From contig NZ_CP179210.1 in the NCBI RefSeq assembly GCF_051201665.1, positions 2,046,001 to 2,110,000 on the forward strand: a DNA stretch of 64,000 bases, given 5' to 3'. Below, in pieces: positions 8,042 through 16,882 of this stretch; the first letter of the stretch is position 1, and the number at the start of each line of letters is the position of its first letter. Under the pieces are notes generated by a model. The model was not told where the DNA came from. It was given only the letters and a program-made list of their open reading frames with translations, and did no database searches. The DNA is from Psychrobium sp051201665 (GTDB taxonomy: Bacteria; Pseudomonadota; Gammaproteobacteria; Enterobacterales; Psychrobiaceae). The position numbers were made by a program, and so were the translations under genes.

Positions 8042-9745
8042 TTATACCTTAAATTGCCCAATTGCTTGTTCAATATCACCTGTCAGTTTTGTCATGTATT
8101 CACTCTTCATTGAGGTATCTTTTGCGCCTAATGCTGTCTCTTCTACGTGACTATTAATATCGTTAATATTACGTCGCATTTCTGATATTGCCGCATTTTG
8201 CTCTTCTGTTGCCGTTGCTATTTGGGAATTTACTTGGTTGATGGCATCCACATCACTACTTATTTGATCAAGTGAAACACGAGCGTCATTGGTGTTTTCA
8301 ACACAGTGTTGCGTTTTACGTCGGCTCTGCTCCATTGCTGATACGGCTTTATCAGAACAGATCTGAAGGCGTTCTATCATCTCTTGTATTTCTGAGGTCG
8401 AATCCTGTGTTCTTTTCGCAAGAGTACGGACTTCATCGGCAACTACGGCGAACCCGCGACCTTGTTCACCAGCTCTGGCTGCTTCAATCGCTGCATTAAG
8501 CGCAAGTAGATTGGTTTGATCAGCAATGCCTTTGATCACATCCAAAACTGAACCAATGTTATTGGTATCTTCAGCTAGTTCATTAATAACACTTGTTGCA
8601 TTAGTGATTTCGTTTTCTAGTTCTTTGATGTTTTTGTCGGCTTGTGAGACAACGGACAGGCCACTATTTGCCGTCGTTGTTGAGCCATTTGCTAAATCTA
8701 CTGCACTCGTCGCTAACGTTGCTACTTCCCTAATAGCAGGGACAATTTGTTCAATAGAGACGAGCAATTGTTGAATGCTGTTGCGTTGTTCTCCAATAGC
8801 GCTATTTGTTTCACTTGCGGTAGAGGATACTTGATGAGAGGAGTGAGTAATATCATTAATTGAAACGTGTAATTGGCTGATTATTGCTTGTATATTTGCG
8901 GCAAATAGGTTGAATCCGTTACCTAATGAAGAGATTTCGTCATTGCCTCTTGTTTCCAGTCGTCTTGTTAAGTCGCCTTCGCCTTCAGCGATGTCGATCA
9001 TTGCGCTAATGGCAGTCTTAAGTGGCGCAAACAATATTTTGAATAGAAACGCAGAGATCGCCGCTACTATTAGCAAGATTAATACTTGGCTAATAGTGTT
9101 GACGCTAAGCCAATTAAGCGCCTCATTTTGAGATTGTTTTAGTTCAGCTGCGGTTCGTTGATCAAGCTCAGCAAAGAATTGATTAACGGGCGTCATAATA
9201 TTTGAGACTTCTTGATGATAATGGTTATCAAATACGATTCTTAAGGCAAATTCTCGTACAGTCTCATCATCGCGAGGGCTATGAGGACCGGAAGCAAAAC
9301 TATTGCTTTGAATTGCTCGCATTGCCTGATCTTCGGTCGCAATCAACGCATTTGAGTTATTAGATGCCTCATCAAGTAAACTAAATTCCTTGGCTGAGAA
9401 ATTTAATTCTTTCATGATATCGCTTTGCTTACGAATGACGTTGGGGTAGAGGTGGTGATCTACGCTACTGGGTCTAGCAATTTCACCAGAGCGCCATTTT
9501 ACGATGCTCCAATATTGGTCAAAATATTGTTGGTCACCAGTAGCAATATAGCTACGACATAGGCGTGTTAAATCTTGTGAAGTTTGCCTAAATTCATCAG
9601 CAAGAATATAAGACAAATAACGTGCGGTACTTTTAGATGTCTGCTCGACATTTTTATTGCTGGTGATAAATTGCGACACGAGTCCACCAACGATTAATAA
9701 AGTAACAAGTGCGAATGCACCAACTAAACGAGTTTTGATATTCAT
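8042..9745 (-). CDS. Methyl-accepting chemotaxis protein
   Basis: Transmembrane chemoreceptor of 567 residues. TM1 covers about 8-28, followed by a periplasmic helical sensor of roughly 185 residues and TM2 near 215-238 (VLILLIVAAISAFLF). A HAMP domain (LKTAISAMIDIAEGEGDLTRR) and the cytoplasmic signalling coiled coil follow. The conserved hairpin tip reads IADQTNLLALNAAIEAARAG, then GRGFAVVADEVRTLA. The ligand cannot be predicted. There is no C-terminal CheR-tethering pentapeptide; the protein ends IGQFKV. No other che genes are nearby. It starts at ATG and has its own short intergenic region on the asnB side. Confidence 0.93.
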   Translation of the reverse strand: MNIKTRLVGAFALVTLLIVGGLVSQFITSNKNVEQTSKSTARYLSYILADEFRQTSQDLTRLCRSYIATGDQQYFDQYWSIVKWRSGEIARPSSVDHHLYPNVIRKQSDIMKELNFSAKEFSLLDEASNNSNALIATEDQAMRAIQSNSFASGPHSPRDDETVREFALRIVFDNHYHQEVSNIMTPVNQFFAELDQRTAAELKQSQNEALNWLSVNTISQVLILLIVAAISAFLFKILFAPLKTAISAMIDIAEGEGDLTRRLETRGNDEISSLGNGFNLFAANIQAIISQLHVSINDITHSSHQVSSTASETNSAIGEQRNSIQQLLVSIEQIVPAIREVATLATSAVDLANGSTTTANSGLSVVSQADKNIKELENEITNATSVINELAEDTNNIGSVLDVIKGIADQTNLLALNAAIEAARAGEQGRGFAVVADEVRTLAKRTQDSTSEIQEMIERLQICSDKAVSAMEQSRRKTQHCVENTNDARVSLDQISSDVDAINQVNSQIATATEEQNAAISEMRRNINDINSHVEETALGAKDTSMKSEYMTKLTGDIEQAIGQFKV

Positions 9746-9878
9746 AATCGATCCTTGAATGATTACTTAATGCGACTTTAGTCCTAGAGACTAATAGTAC
9801 GGCACTAAAAAATTACGATCAATAGTACTTTAGTGTTGCTATTGGGTGGTTGGTGCAGTGTATTGGATTTGAGTCATT

Positions 9879-9912
9879 AAAAAAGCACGCTACAGCAAAA
9901 CTGTAACGTGCT
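9879..9912 (-). terminator. asnB terminator
   Basis: Read on the minus strand: AAGCACGTTACAG, TTTTG loop, CTGTAGCGTGCTT and further T residues; a strong stem with one G-T wobble, 19 bp after asnB. Confidence 0.9.
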
Positions 9913-9930
9913 TATCAAATTATAAAAATT

Positions 9931-11592
9931 TTAATAGCTATCGTTATGGACAGCAGCGATTGCTCTGCCTGATGGTTCGTTCATATTCTGAAAACTTTCG
10001 TCCCACGCTAATGCTTCTGGCGTAGAACATGCCACCGATTTGCCGCCTGGGACACATTTAGCTGCGGTGTCATTCGGAAAATGGCCTTCAAAGATAGTTC
10101 TAAACAAGTAACCTTCTTTGCTGTCTGGCGTATTATAAGGGAATTTAAACGCTGCATTTTCTAATTGTGCATCTGTTACGACGTGATCGGCATGGGCTTT
10201 TAATTCGTCAATCCAAGAATAGCCAACACCGTCAGAAAATTGCTCTTTTTGACGCCAAGCAACAGATTCAGGCAACATGTCCGAAAATGCTTCTCGCAAT
10301 ATATGCTTTTCCATACGCTCTTTCGTAATCATTTTACTATCAGGGTTTTGGGTCATCGCAACATCAATAAACTCTTTGTCTAAGAAGGGGACGCGCGCTT
10401 CAACGCCCCAAGCTGACATTGCTTTATTGGCTCGTGCGCAGTCAAACATATGCAGTTTATTGAGTTTTCGGACAGTTTCCTCATGAAACTCCTTAGCATT
10501 AGGCGCTTTGTGGAAATAGAGATAGCCGCCGAGTAGTTCATCAGAACCTTCACCTGATAGCACCATCTTAATTCCCATCGCTTTAATTTTACGGGCCATT
10601 AAGTACATTGGTGTTGACGCACGAATTGTCGTGACATCATAGGTTTCAAGATGATAGATAACATCTTTAATTGCATCCAAACCTTCACGAATTGTAAAAT
10701 GTACTGGATGGTGAACTGTGCCTAGGTGTTCAGCAACCTTTTGCGCAGCGATTAAATCTGGAGAGCCTTCAAGACCTACAGCAAACGAATGTAGTTGTGG
10801 CCACCATGCGCCAGACTCGTCGTCATCTTCGACACGCTTTTTAGCAAATTGTTGAGTGATCGCTGATATAACAGAACTATCTAAACCGCCAGAAAGTAAT
10901 ACGCCATATGGTACATCTGACATCAATTGTCTTTTTACGCTGTTTTCTAATGCGACTTTTAATGCGGCTGGGCTAGCATCGTTATTCTTAACGTTGTCAT
11001 AGTCAGTCCAATCACGTTGATAATATTTAACCAGTTCACCTTGTTTGCTATCAAAATAATGACCTGGTGGAAATTCCTCTACTGTTTTACAGACTGGGAC
11101 CAGGGCTTTCATTTCTGATGCAACATAAAAGTTACCGTGCTCATCATATCCCGTATACATTGGGATGATTCCCATATGATCGCGCCCTAATAGATAACGA
11201 TCTTGTGTTTCATCATAGAGTGCAAATGCAAACATGCCATTTAATTTGTCTAGAAATTGCGTACCGTGTGCTTGATACAATGCCAAGATGATTTCGCAGT
11301 CAGATTTTGTTTGGAAAGGGTAGTCAGGATAATCAGCACCAAGTTCTCGGTGATTATAGATTTCGCCATTAACCGCTAGAATATTACTGCCAGATTCGTT
11401 GTAAAGCGGTTGTGCTCCATTGTTAACATCGACGATTGATAAACGTTCATGGGCAAGTATTGCTTTTTCAGATGCATAAATCCCAGACCAATCAGGACCG
11501 CGATGGCGCATTAATTTGGACATCTCAAGAGCAGTCTCACGTAATTGTGCAGGATCTGATTTGAGATCAAATATTGAAAAAATGGAACACAT
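9931..11592 (-). CDS. asnB: Asparagine synthetase B, glutamine-hydrolysing
   Basis: It makes asparagine from aspartate, ATP and glutamine-derived ammonia. The 553 residues are collinear with E. coli AsnB (554). An N-terminal class II amidotransferase domain has the nucleophile Cys2 after Met removal (MCSIFSIFD), LMRHRGPDWSG and AVNGEIYNH. The C-terminal synthetase domain has the PP-loop LLSGGLDSSV, VLSGEGSDELLGGY and RVPFLDKEF. The ATG follows a strong TTAGGAGAA. It is monocistronic; a long upstream gap carries a hairpin at 11731-11779. Confidence 0.97.
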   Translation of the reverse strand: MCSIFSIFDLKSDPAQLRETALEMSKLMRHRGPDWSGIYASEKAILAHERLSIVDVNNGAQPLYNESGSNILAVNGEIYNHRELGADYPDYPFQTKSDCEIILALYQAHGTQFLDKLNGMFAFALYDETQDRYLLGRDHMGIIPMYTGYDEHGNFYVASEMKALVPVCKTVEEFPPGHYFDSKQGELVKYYQRDWTDYDNVKNNDASPAALKVALENSVKRQLMSDVPYGVLLSGGLDSSVISAITQQFAKKRVEDDDESGAWWPQLHSFAVGLEGSPDLIAAQKVAEHLGTVHHPVHFTIREGLDAIKDVIYHLETYDVTTIRASTPMYLMARKIKAMGIKMVLSGEGSDELLGGYLYFHKAPNAKEFHEETVRKLNKLHMFDCARANKAMSAWGVEARVPFLDKEFIDVAMTQNPDSKMITKERMEKHILREAFSDMLPESVAWRQKEQFSDGVGYSWIDELKAHADHVVTDAQLENAAFKFPYNTPDSKEGYLFRTIFEGHFPNDTAAKCVPGGKSVACSTPEALAWDESFQNMNEPSGRAIAAVHNDSY

Positions 11593-11730
11593 ACTAAAAT
11601 TCTCCTAACGCCACGTTGGGCAAGTCTTAAAACAGGCAATATAAAGCAACAAACTTAGCAGGTAAGTATGTCATTTGGCGGTAAGTTGAAGGGTGGTCAA
11701 TCGCTTGAAAACTCAATATCAATTAACTCA

Positions 11731-11779
11731 CAATATTTACGGGCGCCGTACTTAGGTACGATCTTGTTCGTAAATGTTG
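11731..11779. promoter_or_regulatory. Two-tier inverted repeat upstream of asnB
   Basis: The 285-bp gap between asnB and the small gene at 11878 holds a nested hairpin. Outer arms CAATATTTACG and CGTAAATGTTG match at 10 of 11 positions; an inner perfect stem CGTAC-TTAG-GTACG sits between them. It lies about 140 bp upstream of the asnB start. It could be a regulator site or a leader structure; nothing else is seen in the gap. Confidence 0.4.
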
Positions 11780-11877
11780 TTGATTATTTATAATCGTGGA
11801 ACTTTTATAACTAAACCCTTTATTATTGTCAACGATAATATAAAATCGTTATTGAATTAATTATAAGTTTTTAAATA

Positions 11878-12180
11878 ATGACAAAATATCAATGGGTTGT
11901 TGGCTTCACATTCATTTCAACTTTGGTCGTAGCTGAAGAGGTATTTACGTCAATAAAGTCAGTGGATAAATATTGCCAAGAGCACAGTGCTGACGTGCTT
12001 GATGAGCAAGGATTGAAAACATTGAAATGGAACAGTGAATTTTTTAATGGTGAGCGCACGTTTAACATAGATGGACGCTGGGTGACGAATGGCGGCACAT
12101 ATCTGGTTGAATGTGAAGCACCATTTGGTGGTAACGAAAGTACAATGACCCTAGAGATCTCTAAAGAAAAGGCGCTGTAA
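11878..12180 (+). CDS. Small exported protein of unknown function
   Basis: 100 residues beginning MTKYQWVVGFTFISTLVVAEE, a plausible short signal peptide with cleavage near residue 19. Two cysteines (in DKYCQEHS and VECEAP) could form a disulfide. The rest is acidic and probably beta-rich (NGERTFNIDGRWVTNGGTYL). I do not recognise the family. The stop codon lies inside a terminator stem, which supports a real short transcript. The upstream ribosome binding site is poor, so a low level of translation or another start is possible. Confidence 0.6.
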   Translation: MTKYQWVVGFTFISTLVVAEEVFTSIKSVDKYCQEHSADVLDEQGLKTLKWNSEFFNGERTFNIDGRWVTNGGTYLVECEAPFGGNESTMTLEISKEKAL

Positions 12181-12192
12181 AAGCGCCTTTTA
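12167..12192. terminator. Bidirectional terminator between small gene and purN
   Basis: AAAAGGCGCT, GTAA loop, AAGCGCCTTTTAT. The stop codon of the 11878 gene sits in the loop. The symmetric A and T tails serve purMN from the other side. Confidence 0.85.
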
Positions 12193-12211
12193 TCACACTA
12201 AGTTACGGAGT

Positions 12212-12865
12212 CTAATTAGGAGAATATCCTTCTTCACCTAATACACTATTGTCGAGGAATGCTTCGTGTTTATCATTGCAAGATTGCATTGATAAACGTC
12301 CTTCTACAAACCAACTAACGACGAGAGGGTAGATCCGATGTTCTTGTTCATGAACGCGCGCTGCTAAATCATCACTCGTATCGTTATCGAAAACTGGGAC
12401 CTTCGCTTGCAAAACCACAGGGCCACCATCTAGTTGTGCAGTGACAAAATGGACACTAACACCATGCACTGTGTCGCCTGCGTCAATTGCTCGCTGATGA
12501 GTATTCAACCCTTGGTACTTAGGCAGCAAAGAGGGATGTATGTTGAGCATCTTCCCAGCAAAGCGTTCAACAAACGCTTCTGTAAGTATTCGCATAAACC
12601 CAGCAAGTACAACTAAATCTGGGCAATGTTCGTCGATGACATTCGCTAATTGAGCGTCGTATGCTTCACGTGTGTCATAATCGCGATGATTAACTACTGC
12701 ATGCACGATGTCATGATTCTGAGCTCGTTCAAGACCATATACTTGCGGCTTATTAGAAATAACGGCAACCACGTCACCATTAATTTTATTGGCTTCACAA
12801 GCATCAATAATCGCTTGTAAATTGCTACCATTTCCGCTGATTAGCACGACAATTTTTTTAGACAT
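12212..12865 (-). CDS. purN: Phosphoribosylglycinamide formyltransferase 1
   Basis: It transfers the formyl group of 10-formyl-THF to GAR, step three of purine synthesis. 217 residues against 212 in E. coli. Phosphate loop SGNGSNLQAI at 10-19; catalytic Asn108 and His110 in NIHPSLLPKYQG; Asp146 in AQLDGGPV. It lies 9 bp downstream of purM on the same strand, which is the standard purMN operon. Confidence 0.97.
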   Translation of the reverse strand: MSKKIVVLISGNGSNLQAIIDACEANKINGDVVAVISNKPQVYGLERAQNHDIVHAVVNHRDYDTREAYDAQLANVIDEHCPDLVVLAGFMRILTEAFVERFAGKMLNIHPSLLPKYQGLNTHQRAIDAGDTVHGVSVHFVTAQLDGGPVVLQAKVPVFDNDTSDDLAARVHEQEHRIYPLVVSWFVEGRLSMQSCNDKHEAFLDNSVLGEEGYSPN

Positions 12866-12874
12866 GATAACGCC

Positions 12875-13912
12875 TTAGTTAATTGAAACTTGCTCTTCGT
12901 TACCTTCACGAGCAGCGATATCGCCAATATGCCAAGCATTTTCACCAAGTGCTTTAAATTGAGTTAGGGCGCTATCTAGATCAGCTTGTGGGACTACAAG
13001 GATCATGCCTACACCACAGTTGAAAGTGCGGTACATTTCGTAGGTATCAATATTACCTTTTTCTTGCAACCAGTTGAAAATCGATGGCCATTGCCAGCTA
13101 TTGCCATTAATATTTGCTTTAAGATTTTCGGGTAATACACGAGGGATGTTTTCCCAGAACCCACCGCCTGTGATATGAGATAGGGCATGTACATTGTGTT
13201 GTGCAATGACTTCTAGACAGTTTTTAACATAAATGCGCGTTGGTTCCATTAAATGATCGGCTATTGATTTATCATCTAACATGGTCGAAGGATTTTCACC
13301 GCTTACTTCCAATACTTTACGAATTAGTGAGAAGCCATTTGAATGAGGGCCAGAAGACGCCAACGCAATCAATGCGTCGCCATCGCTAACTTTAGTACCG
13401 TCGATGACATCTTCTTTTTCAACGACACCTACGCAAAAACCAGCCATATCATAATCATCGCCATGATACATGCCCGGCATCTCAGCCGTTTCGCCGCCGA
13501 TTAGAGCACAACCAGATAACTCACAGCCTTTTCCGATGCCTGTTACGACTTGCGTTGCCACATCAACATCAAGTTTTGCCGTCGCGTAGTAGTCTAGGAA
13601 GAAGAGTGGCTCTGCACCCTGTACGATTAGATCGTTTACACACATACCGACTAAATCTATGCCGACACTCTCGTGACGCTTTAGATCAATTGCTAAGCGT
13701 AATTTAGTACCAACACCGTCGGTACCTGAGACTAATACAGGTTCTTTATATTTAGTTGGTAATTGGCACAGTGCACCAAAACCACCAATATTTCCCATCA
13801 CCTCTGGACGATGTGTACGTTTTACTACACCTTTGATGTTGTCAACGAGTGCATTACCTGCGTCAATATCAACACCAGCGTCTTTGTAACTTAAGGATTT
13901 TGAGTTGCTCAC
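12875..13912 (-). CDS. purM: Phosphoribosylformylglycinamidine cyclo-ligase (AIR synthetase)
   Basis: It converts FGAM to AIR with ATP. 345 residues, as in E. coli. Motifs: LSYKDAGVDIDAGN at the start, VSGTDGVGTKLRLA, CVNDLIVQGAEPLFFLDY, GGETAEMPGMY, ALASSGPHSNGFSLIRK, HITGGGFWENIPRVLP. The start is GTG at 13912 with AGGA upstream (GCAGGAAAATTCAA). It is the first gene of purMN and divergent from the DUF2066 gene. I found no convincing PurR box. Confidence 0.97.
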   Translation of the reverse strand: MSNSKSLSYKDAGVDIDAGNALVDNIKGVVKRTHRPEVMGNIGGFGALCQLPTKYKEPVLVSGTDGVGTKLRLAIDLKRHESVGIDLVGMCVNDLIVQGAEPLFFLDYYATAKLDVDVATQVVTGIGKGCELSGCALIGGETAEMPGMYHGDDYDMAGFCVGVVEKEDVIDGTKVSDGDALIALASSGPHSNGFSLIRKVLEVSGENPSTMLDDKSIADHLMEPTRIYVKNCLEVIAQHNVHALSHITGGGFWENIPRVLPENLKANINGNSWQWPSIFNWLQEKGNIDTYEMYRTFNCGVGMILVVPQADLDSALTQFKALGENAWHIGDIAAREGNEEQVSIN

Positions 13913-14187
13913 TTGAATTTTCCTGCTTAGCCATAAAAATTGCGCGTATTCTAGCGTAATGTATCTACTTAGAACATGAAAAAATGAGATTTATTTCACG
14001 TTTTTTCTGGCGTTTGTGACAACTAAGGTGATGCAGCGCACGCTAAGCTGTGTTTTATATAGAAATACTTTGTTCAGCAGAGATAAACCTTAGGTTTGTA
14101 GACTGGCTTCAACAATTTGCTTAGTGATTAATTTTACAGAATTATGCTAAGCTTTGGTTCAACATTAATAAGGATCCTTTCATCGCC

Positions 14188-15264
14188 GTGATTAACAAAT
14201 CTTTCTTTTTTTTATCGATACTTTTTGTCAGTAGCTTATCCTTAAGTTTCAATGCACAAGCGCAAGATAAAAGTTCGCTTTATCATGGCGCAATCGCGGT
14301 GAATGATCAATCGACGGCAGCGCGTAATCAAGCTATTCAAACAATGTTTGGCCAAACTCTCATTAAAGTGTCTGGTCAAGGCAAAATAACCGAGCACCCA
14401 ACCATCCTTAAAGAGATCAAAGCGGCGCTGTCTTACGCCACTGAATTTGGTTTTGAGAGTGGCGACAGCGGCTCAGTCCTAAACGTTAGCTTTAATGAAG
14501 AGCTCATTGACCGACTTTTGAAAGACAACGGGTTTACTCTTTGGGACGCAGAAAGGCCAACCGTCATGCTATGGTTAGTTTACGAAGATGAACATGGAAT
14601 ACGTCAGATTGTAAATGAGCAATCGAACAGCGAAGTCTTAGCGGAAATTAAAGCCGTTGCAAAAACACGTGGCTTACCATTGTTAGTGCCAATATGGGAC
14701 TTGGATGACCAGTTAGTTGTATCAGCTGGTGATGTGTGGGGCCAATTTGAAGATAAAGTTGCGAGTGCGAATGCGCGTTATCAATCTGATTATATGATTC
14801 TTGCTAAAGTAACAAATCATGGCATTAGTAATAATGTGTCTTGGTCAGTGTTTAAGATGGGCAATGAGGTTGATATTTTTGGTCAAACAAGTACTCAGAT
14901 TAGTATGACAGGCACAGACGAAACTCCGTCGATAGCACAAGCATTTGCTCAAGTGATTAATCAAAGCACCGATTTTTTTGCGCAGCAATATAGCGTTGAT
15001 ACGACGGCAGGTGATGGCAGTATTTTATTGACACTAACCAATGTCGATTCGCTAACCCGCTATGCTGATATCATCGATTATCTTAATAGTATAAAAGCAG
15101 TGGAACAGATTGTATTAGTTAAGGTAAAAGGGCAAGAATATCAATTTAAGATTGACTTACTGGGTAACGAATCTGCATTTTTAGACCTTATTAACCTTGG
15201 GAGCAAAATGGCTTCAATTACCAATTACGATCCCGATCTTGTTTTGTTTGAATGGCGAGGTTAA
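14188..15264 (+). CDS. DUF2066 exported protein
   Basis: 358 residues with a clear signal peptide (MINKSFFFLSILFVSSLSLS, cleavage near AQAQ). The mature part matches the DUF2066 family found next to purM and hda in Alteromonadales and Vibrio (ARNQAIQTMFGQTLIKVSG, RPTVMLWLVYED, LPLLVPIWDLDD). The role is unknown; the location suggests the periplasm or outer membrane side. The start is GTG at 14188, with AGGA 13 bases upstream, rather long spacing. The purM-DUF2066-hda order is conserved in related genomes. Confidence 0.85.
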   Translation: MINKSFFFLSILFVSSLSLSFNAQAQDKSSLYHGAIAVNDQSTAARNQAIQTMFGQTLIKVSGQGKITEHPTILKEIKAALSYATEFGFESGDSGSVLNVSFNEELIDRLLKDNGFTLWDAERPTVMLWLVYEDEHGIRQIVNEQSNSEVLAEIKAVAKTRGLPLLVPIWDLDDQLVVSAGDVWGQFEDKVASANARYQSDYMILAKVTNHGISNNVSWSVFKMGNEVDIFGQTSTQISMTGTDETPSIAQAFAQVINQSTDFFAQQYSVDTTAGDGSILLTLTNVDSLTRYADIIDYLNSIKAVEQIVLVKVKGQEYQFKIDLLGNESAFLDLINLGSKMASITNYDPDLVLFEWRG

Positions 15265-15344
15265 ATTATCTGCGGTTAAGTGGCTTTGTCTGTTTGTTGG
15301 TTGCCTCTGCGAGACGTGCAATGTACACTTAACTTGATATTTAA

Positions 15345-16061
15345 ATGAGTCGGAATACCCCTTTGTCAAACCCTAGTCAATTGTCTTTGCCAGTCTACTT
15401 GCCAGATGATGAGACTTTCGCAAGTTTCTACCCAGCAAACAATGAAGAGTTACTTAATGTAATGTCTTCGCTTGGTGATCAATCTCATAGCCAGTTCTTC
15501 TATCTTTGGGGGGCAGCAAAATCCGGTAAAACTCATTTGCTGCATGCGTGTTGTGCGTCTGCACAGGAGCAAGGTTTACAAACTTTCTATATACCGTTCG
15601 AAATGTATGCTTCGATGAGCGTTGCAATCTTGGAAAATTTGGACAGTTTGCCATTAATATGTCTTGATAACATCGACAATGTTGCTGGAAATCCACTGTG
15701 GGAAGAAGCACTGTTTGACTTATACAATCGTGTAAAGGAAGCAGGGGGTACATTAGTTGTTAGTGCCAATCATTCGCCCACGCAAAATGACTTTCAATTG
15801 CCAGATCTTGTTTCGCGCCTTAGTTGGGGCTTAAGTTACCAAGTGCACTCGATGTCTGATGAAGATAAGCTCGCGGCTATGCAACAACGCGGTGAAGCAA
15901 GGGGCTTGGTGTTAACTGACGAAGTCGTTAAGTATCTATTTAATCGCCTAGACCGTGATTTAAGAACGCTATTTGATACGCTTGACCGTCTGGATAAGGC
16001 ATCGATGCAGGCACAAAGAAAACTGACGATTCCCTTTATCAAAGACACGTTGAAGCTATAA
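15345..16061 (+). CDS. hda: DnaA regulatory inactivator Hda
   Basis: With DNA-loaded clamp it stimulates hydrolysis of DnaA-bound ATP and so prevents re-initiation of replication. 238 residues. The clamp-binding motif QLSLPV is at 12-17, followed by YLPDDETFASFYP. AAA+ Walker A GAAKSGKT is at 56-63, Walker B-like ICLDNID follows, and the arginine-finger box is LPDLVSRLSWG. The C-terminal RKLTIPFIKDTLKL is as in E. coli. It is single, followed by a terminator shared with the DUF2069 gene. Confidence 0.96.
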   Translation: MSRNTPLSNPSQLSLPVYLPDDETFASFYPANNEELLNVMSSLGDQSHSQFFYLWGAAKSGKTHLLHACCASAQEQGLQTFYIPFEMYASMSVAILENLDSLPLICLDNIDNVAGNPLWEEALFDLYNRVKEAGGTLVVSANHSPTQNDFQLPDLVSRLSWGLSYQVHSMSDEDKLAAMQQRGEARGLVLTDEVVKYLFNRLDRDLRTLFDTLDRLDKASMQAQRKLTIPFIKDTLKL

Positions 16062-16089
16062 AAAAACCGCTGATTTAAGCGGTTTTTTT
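16060..16089. terminator. Bidirectional terminator between hda and the DUF2069 gene
   Basis: Seven A, ACCGCT, GATTTA loop, AGCGGT, seven T. It overlaps the last base of hda and serves both convergent genes. Confidence 0.92.
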
Positions 16090-16106
16090 GTCAGCAAATT
16101 TAGAAT

Positions 16107-16493
16107 CTATTGTGTTTCATCTTTTTTCTTACGGATGCTAAGTCCAAGCTCTTGTCCGCGAAATTTTGCGAAATAAGAACAGCCGATAAACATCATCAGC
16201 GCAAGAACGAGTTCAACAATGACGTACAGGCGTTCGTCAGGTCGATCCCAGATCAAGGTTAGCCCGTGTAACAAATAAAACATAACGATAAAGTTAGACC
16301 AAGCATAGGTATAAGGCTGGCGTTTCAAAATCCCCTTAAGCGGCAGTAATAAAGGGCCTACCGTTAGTAAAAAGGTCACGTATTTATTCATTTCTGATGG
16401 CACTAAAATTAAATGCCAAAGCGGTAAAAAGATCAGTAATCCAAAGTAACCGGCTTGACCAAGAATTAACACGCGTTTAGTTTTATCACGCAT
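16107..16493 (-). CDS. DUF2069 inner membrane protein
   Basis: 128 residues with four hydrophobic segments (about 12-30, 37-53, 63-83 and 88-107) and a basic tail. It matches the DUF2069 family; the function is unknown. Its ATG overlaps the stop of the ArsC-like gene (TAATG), so the two are translationally coupled in the bepA operon. Confidence 0.85.
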   Translation of the reverse strand: MRDKTKRVLILGQAGYFGLLIFLPLWHLILVPSEMNKYVTFLLTVGPLLLPLKGILKRQPYTYAWSNFIVMFYLLHGLTLIWDRPDERLYVIVELVLALMMFIGCSYFAKFRGQELGLSIRKKKDETQ

Positions 16494-16843
16494 TAAATAA
16501 TTTCCAATACATTTTCTGGAGGACGGCCAATTGCTGCTTTGTCACCGTTGACGACTATTGGACGTTCTAGTAGTTTTGGGGTAGCGACGATCGCTGCAAT
16601 CAAATCTGCGTCAGTGATATCACTGTTACCAAGGCTTTGTTCTTTGTATTCAGTTTCTTTTACGCGCATAAACTGACGTGGACTTAGGTTAAGTTGAGCC
16701 ATTAAGCTTTTGACGGTATCTGCAGTCATTCCAACTTTTAGATATTCAATAATTTCCGGTTCAACGCCGTTGTCATTTAATAGTTGTAATGTTTGTCGGC
16801 TCTTAGAGCAACGGGGATTGTGAAAAATTGAAATTTTGGACAT
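16493..16843 (-). CDS. ArsC/Spx-fold protein, YfgD-like
   Basis: 116 residues of the arsenate reductase/Spx thioredoxin-like fold. N-terminal IFHNPRCSKSRQTL carries Cys12; later come ETEYKEQ and the loop ERPIVVNGDKAAIGRPPE. E. coli yfgD sits beside yfgC (bepA) in the same way, so YfgD is the likely orthologue. True arsenate reduction is unproven and no ars genes are near. It lies 39 bp downstream of bepA and overlaps the DUF2069 gene. Confidence 0.88.
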   Translation of the reverse strand: MSKISIFHNPRCSKSRQTLQLLNDNGVEPEIIEYLKVGMTADTVKSLMAQLNLSPRQFMRVKETEYKEQSLGNSDITDADLIAAIVATPKLLERPIVVNGDKAAIGRPPENVLEII

Positions 16844-16882
16844 AACAGCCTCTTTATTAAATTAATTGCGGCGGATCTTTGC

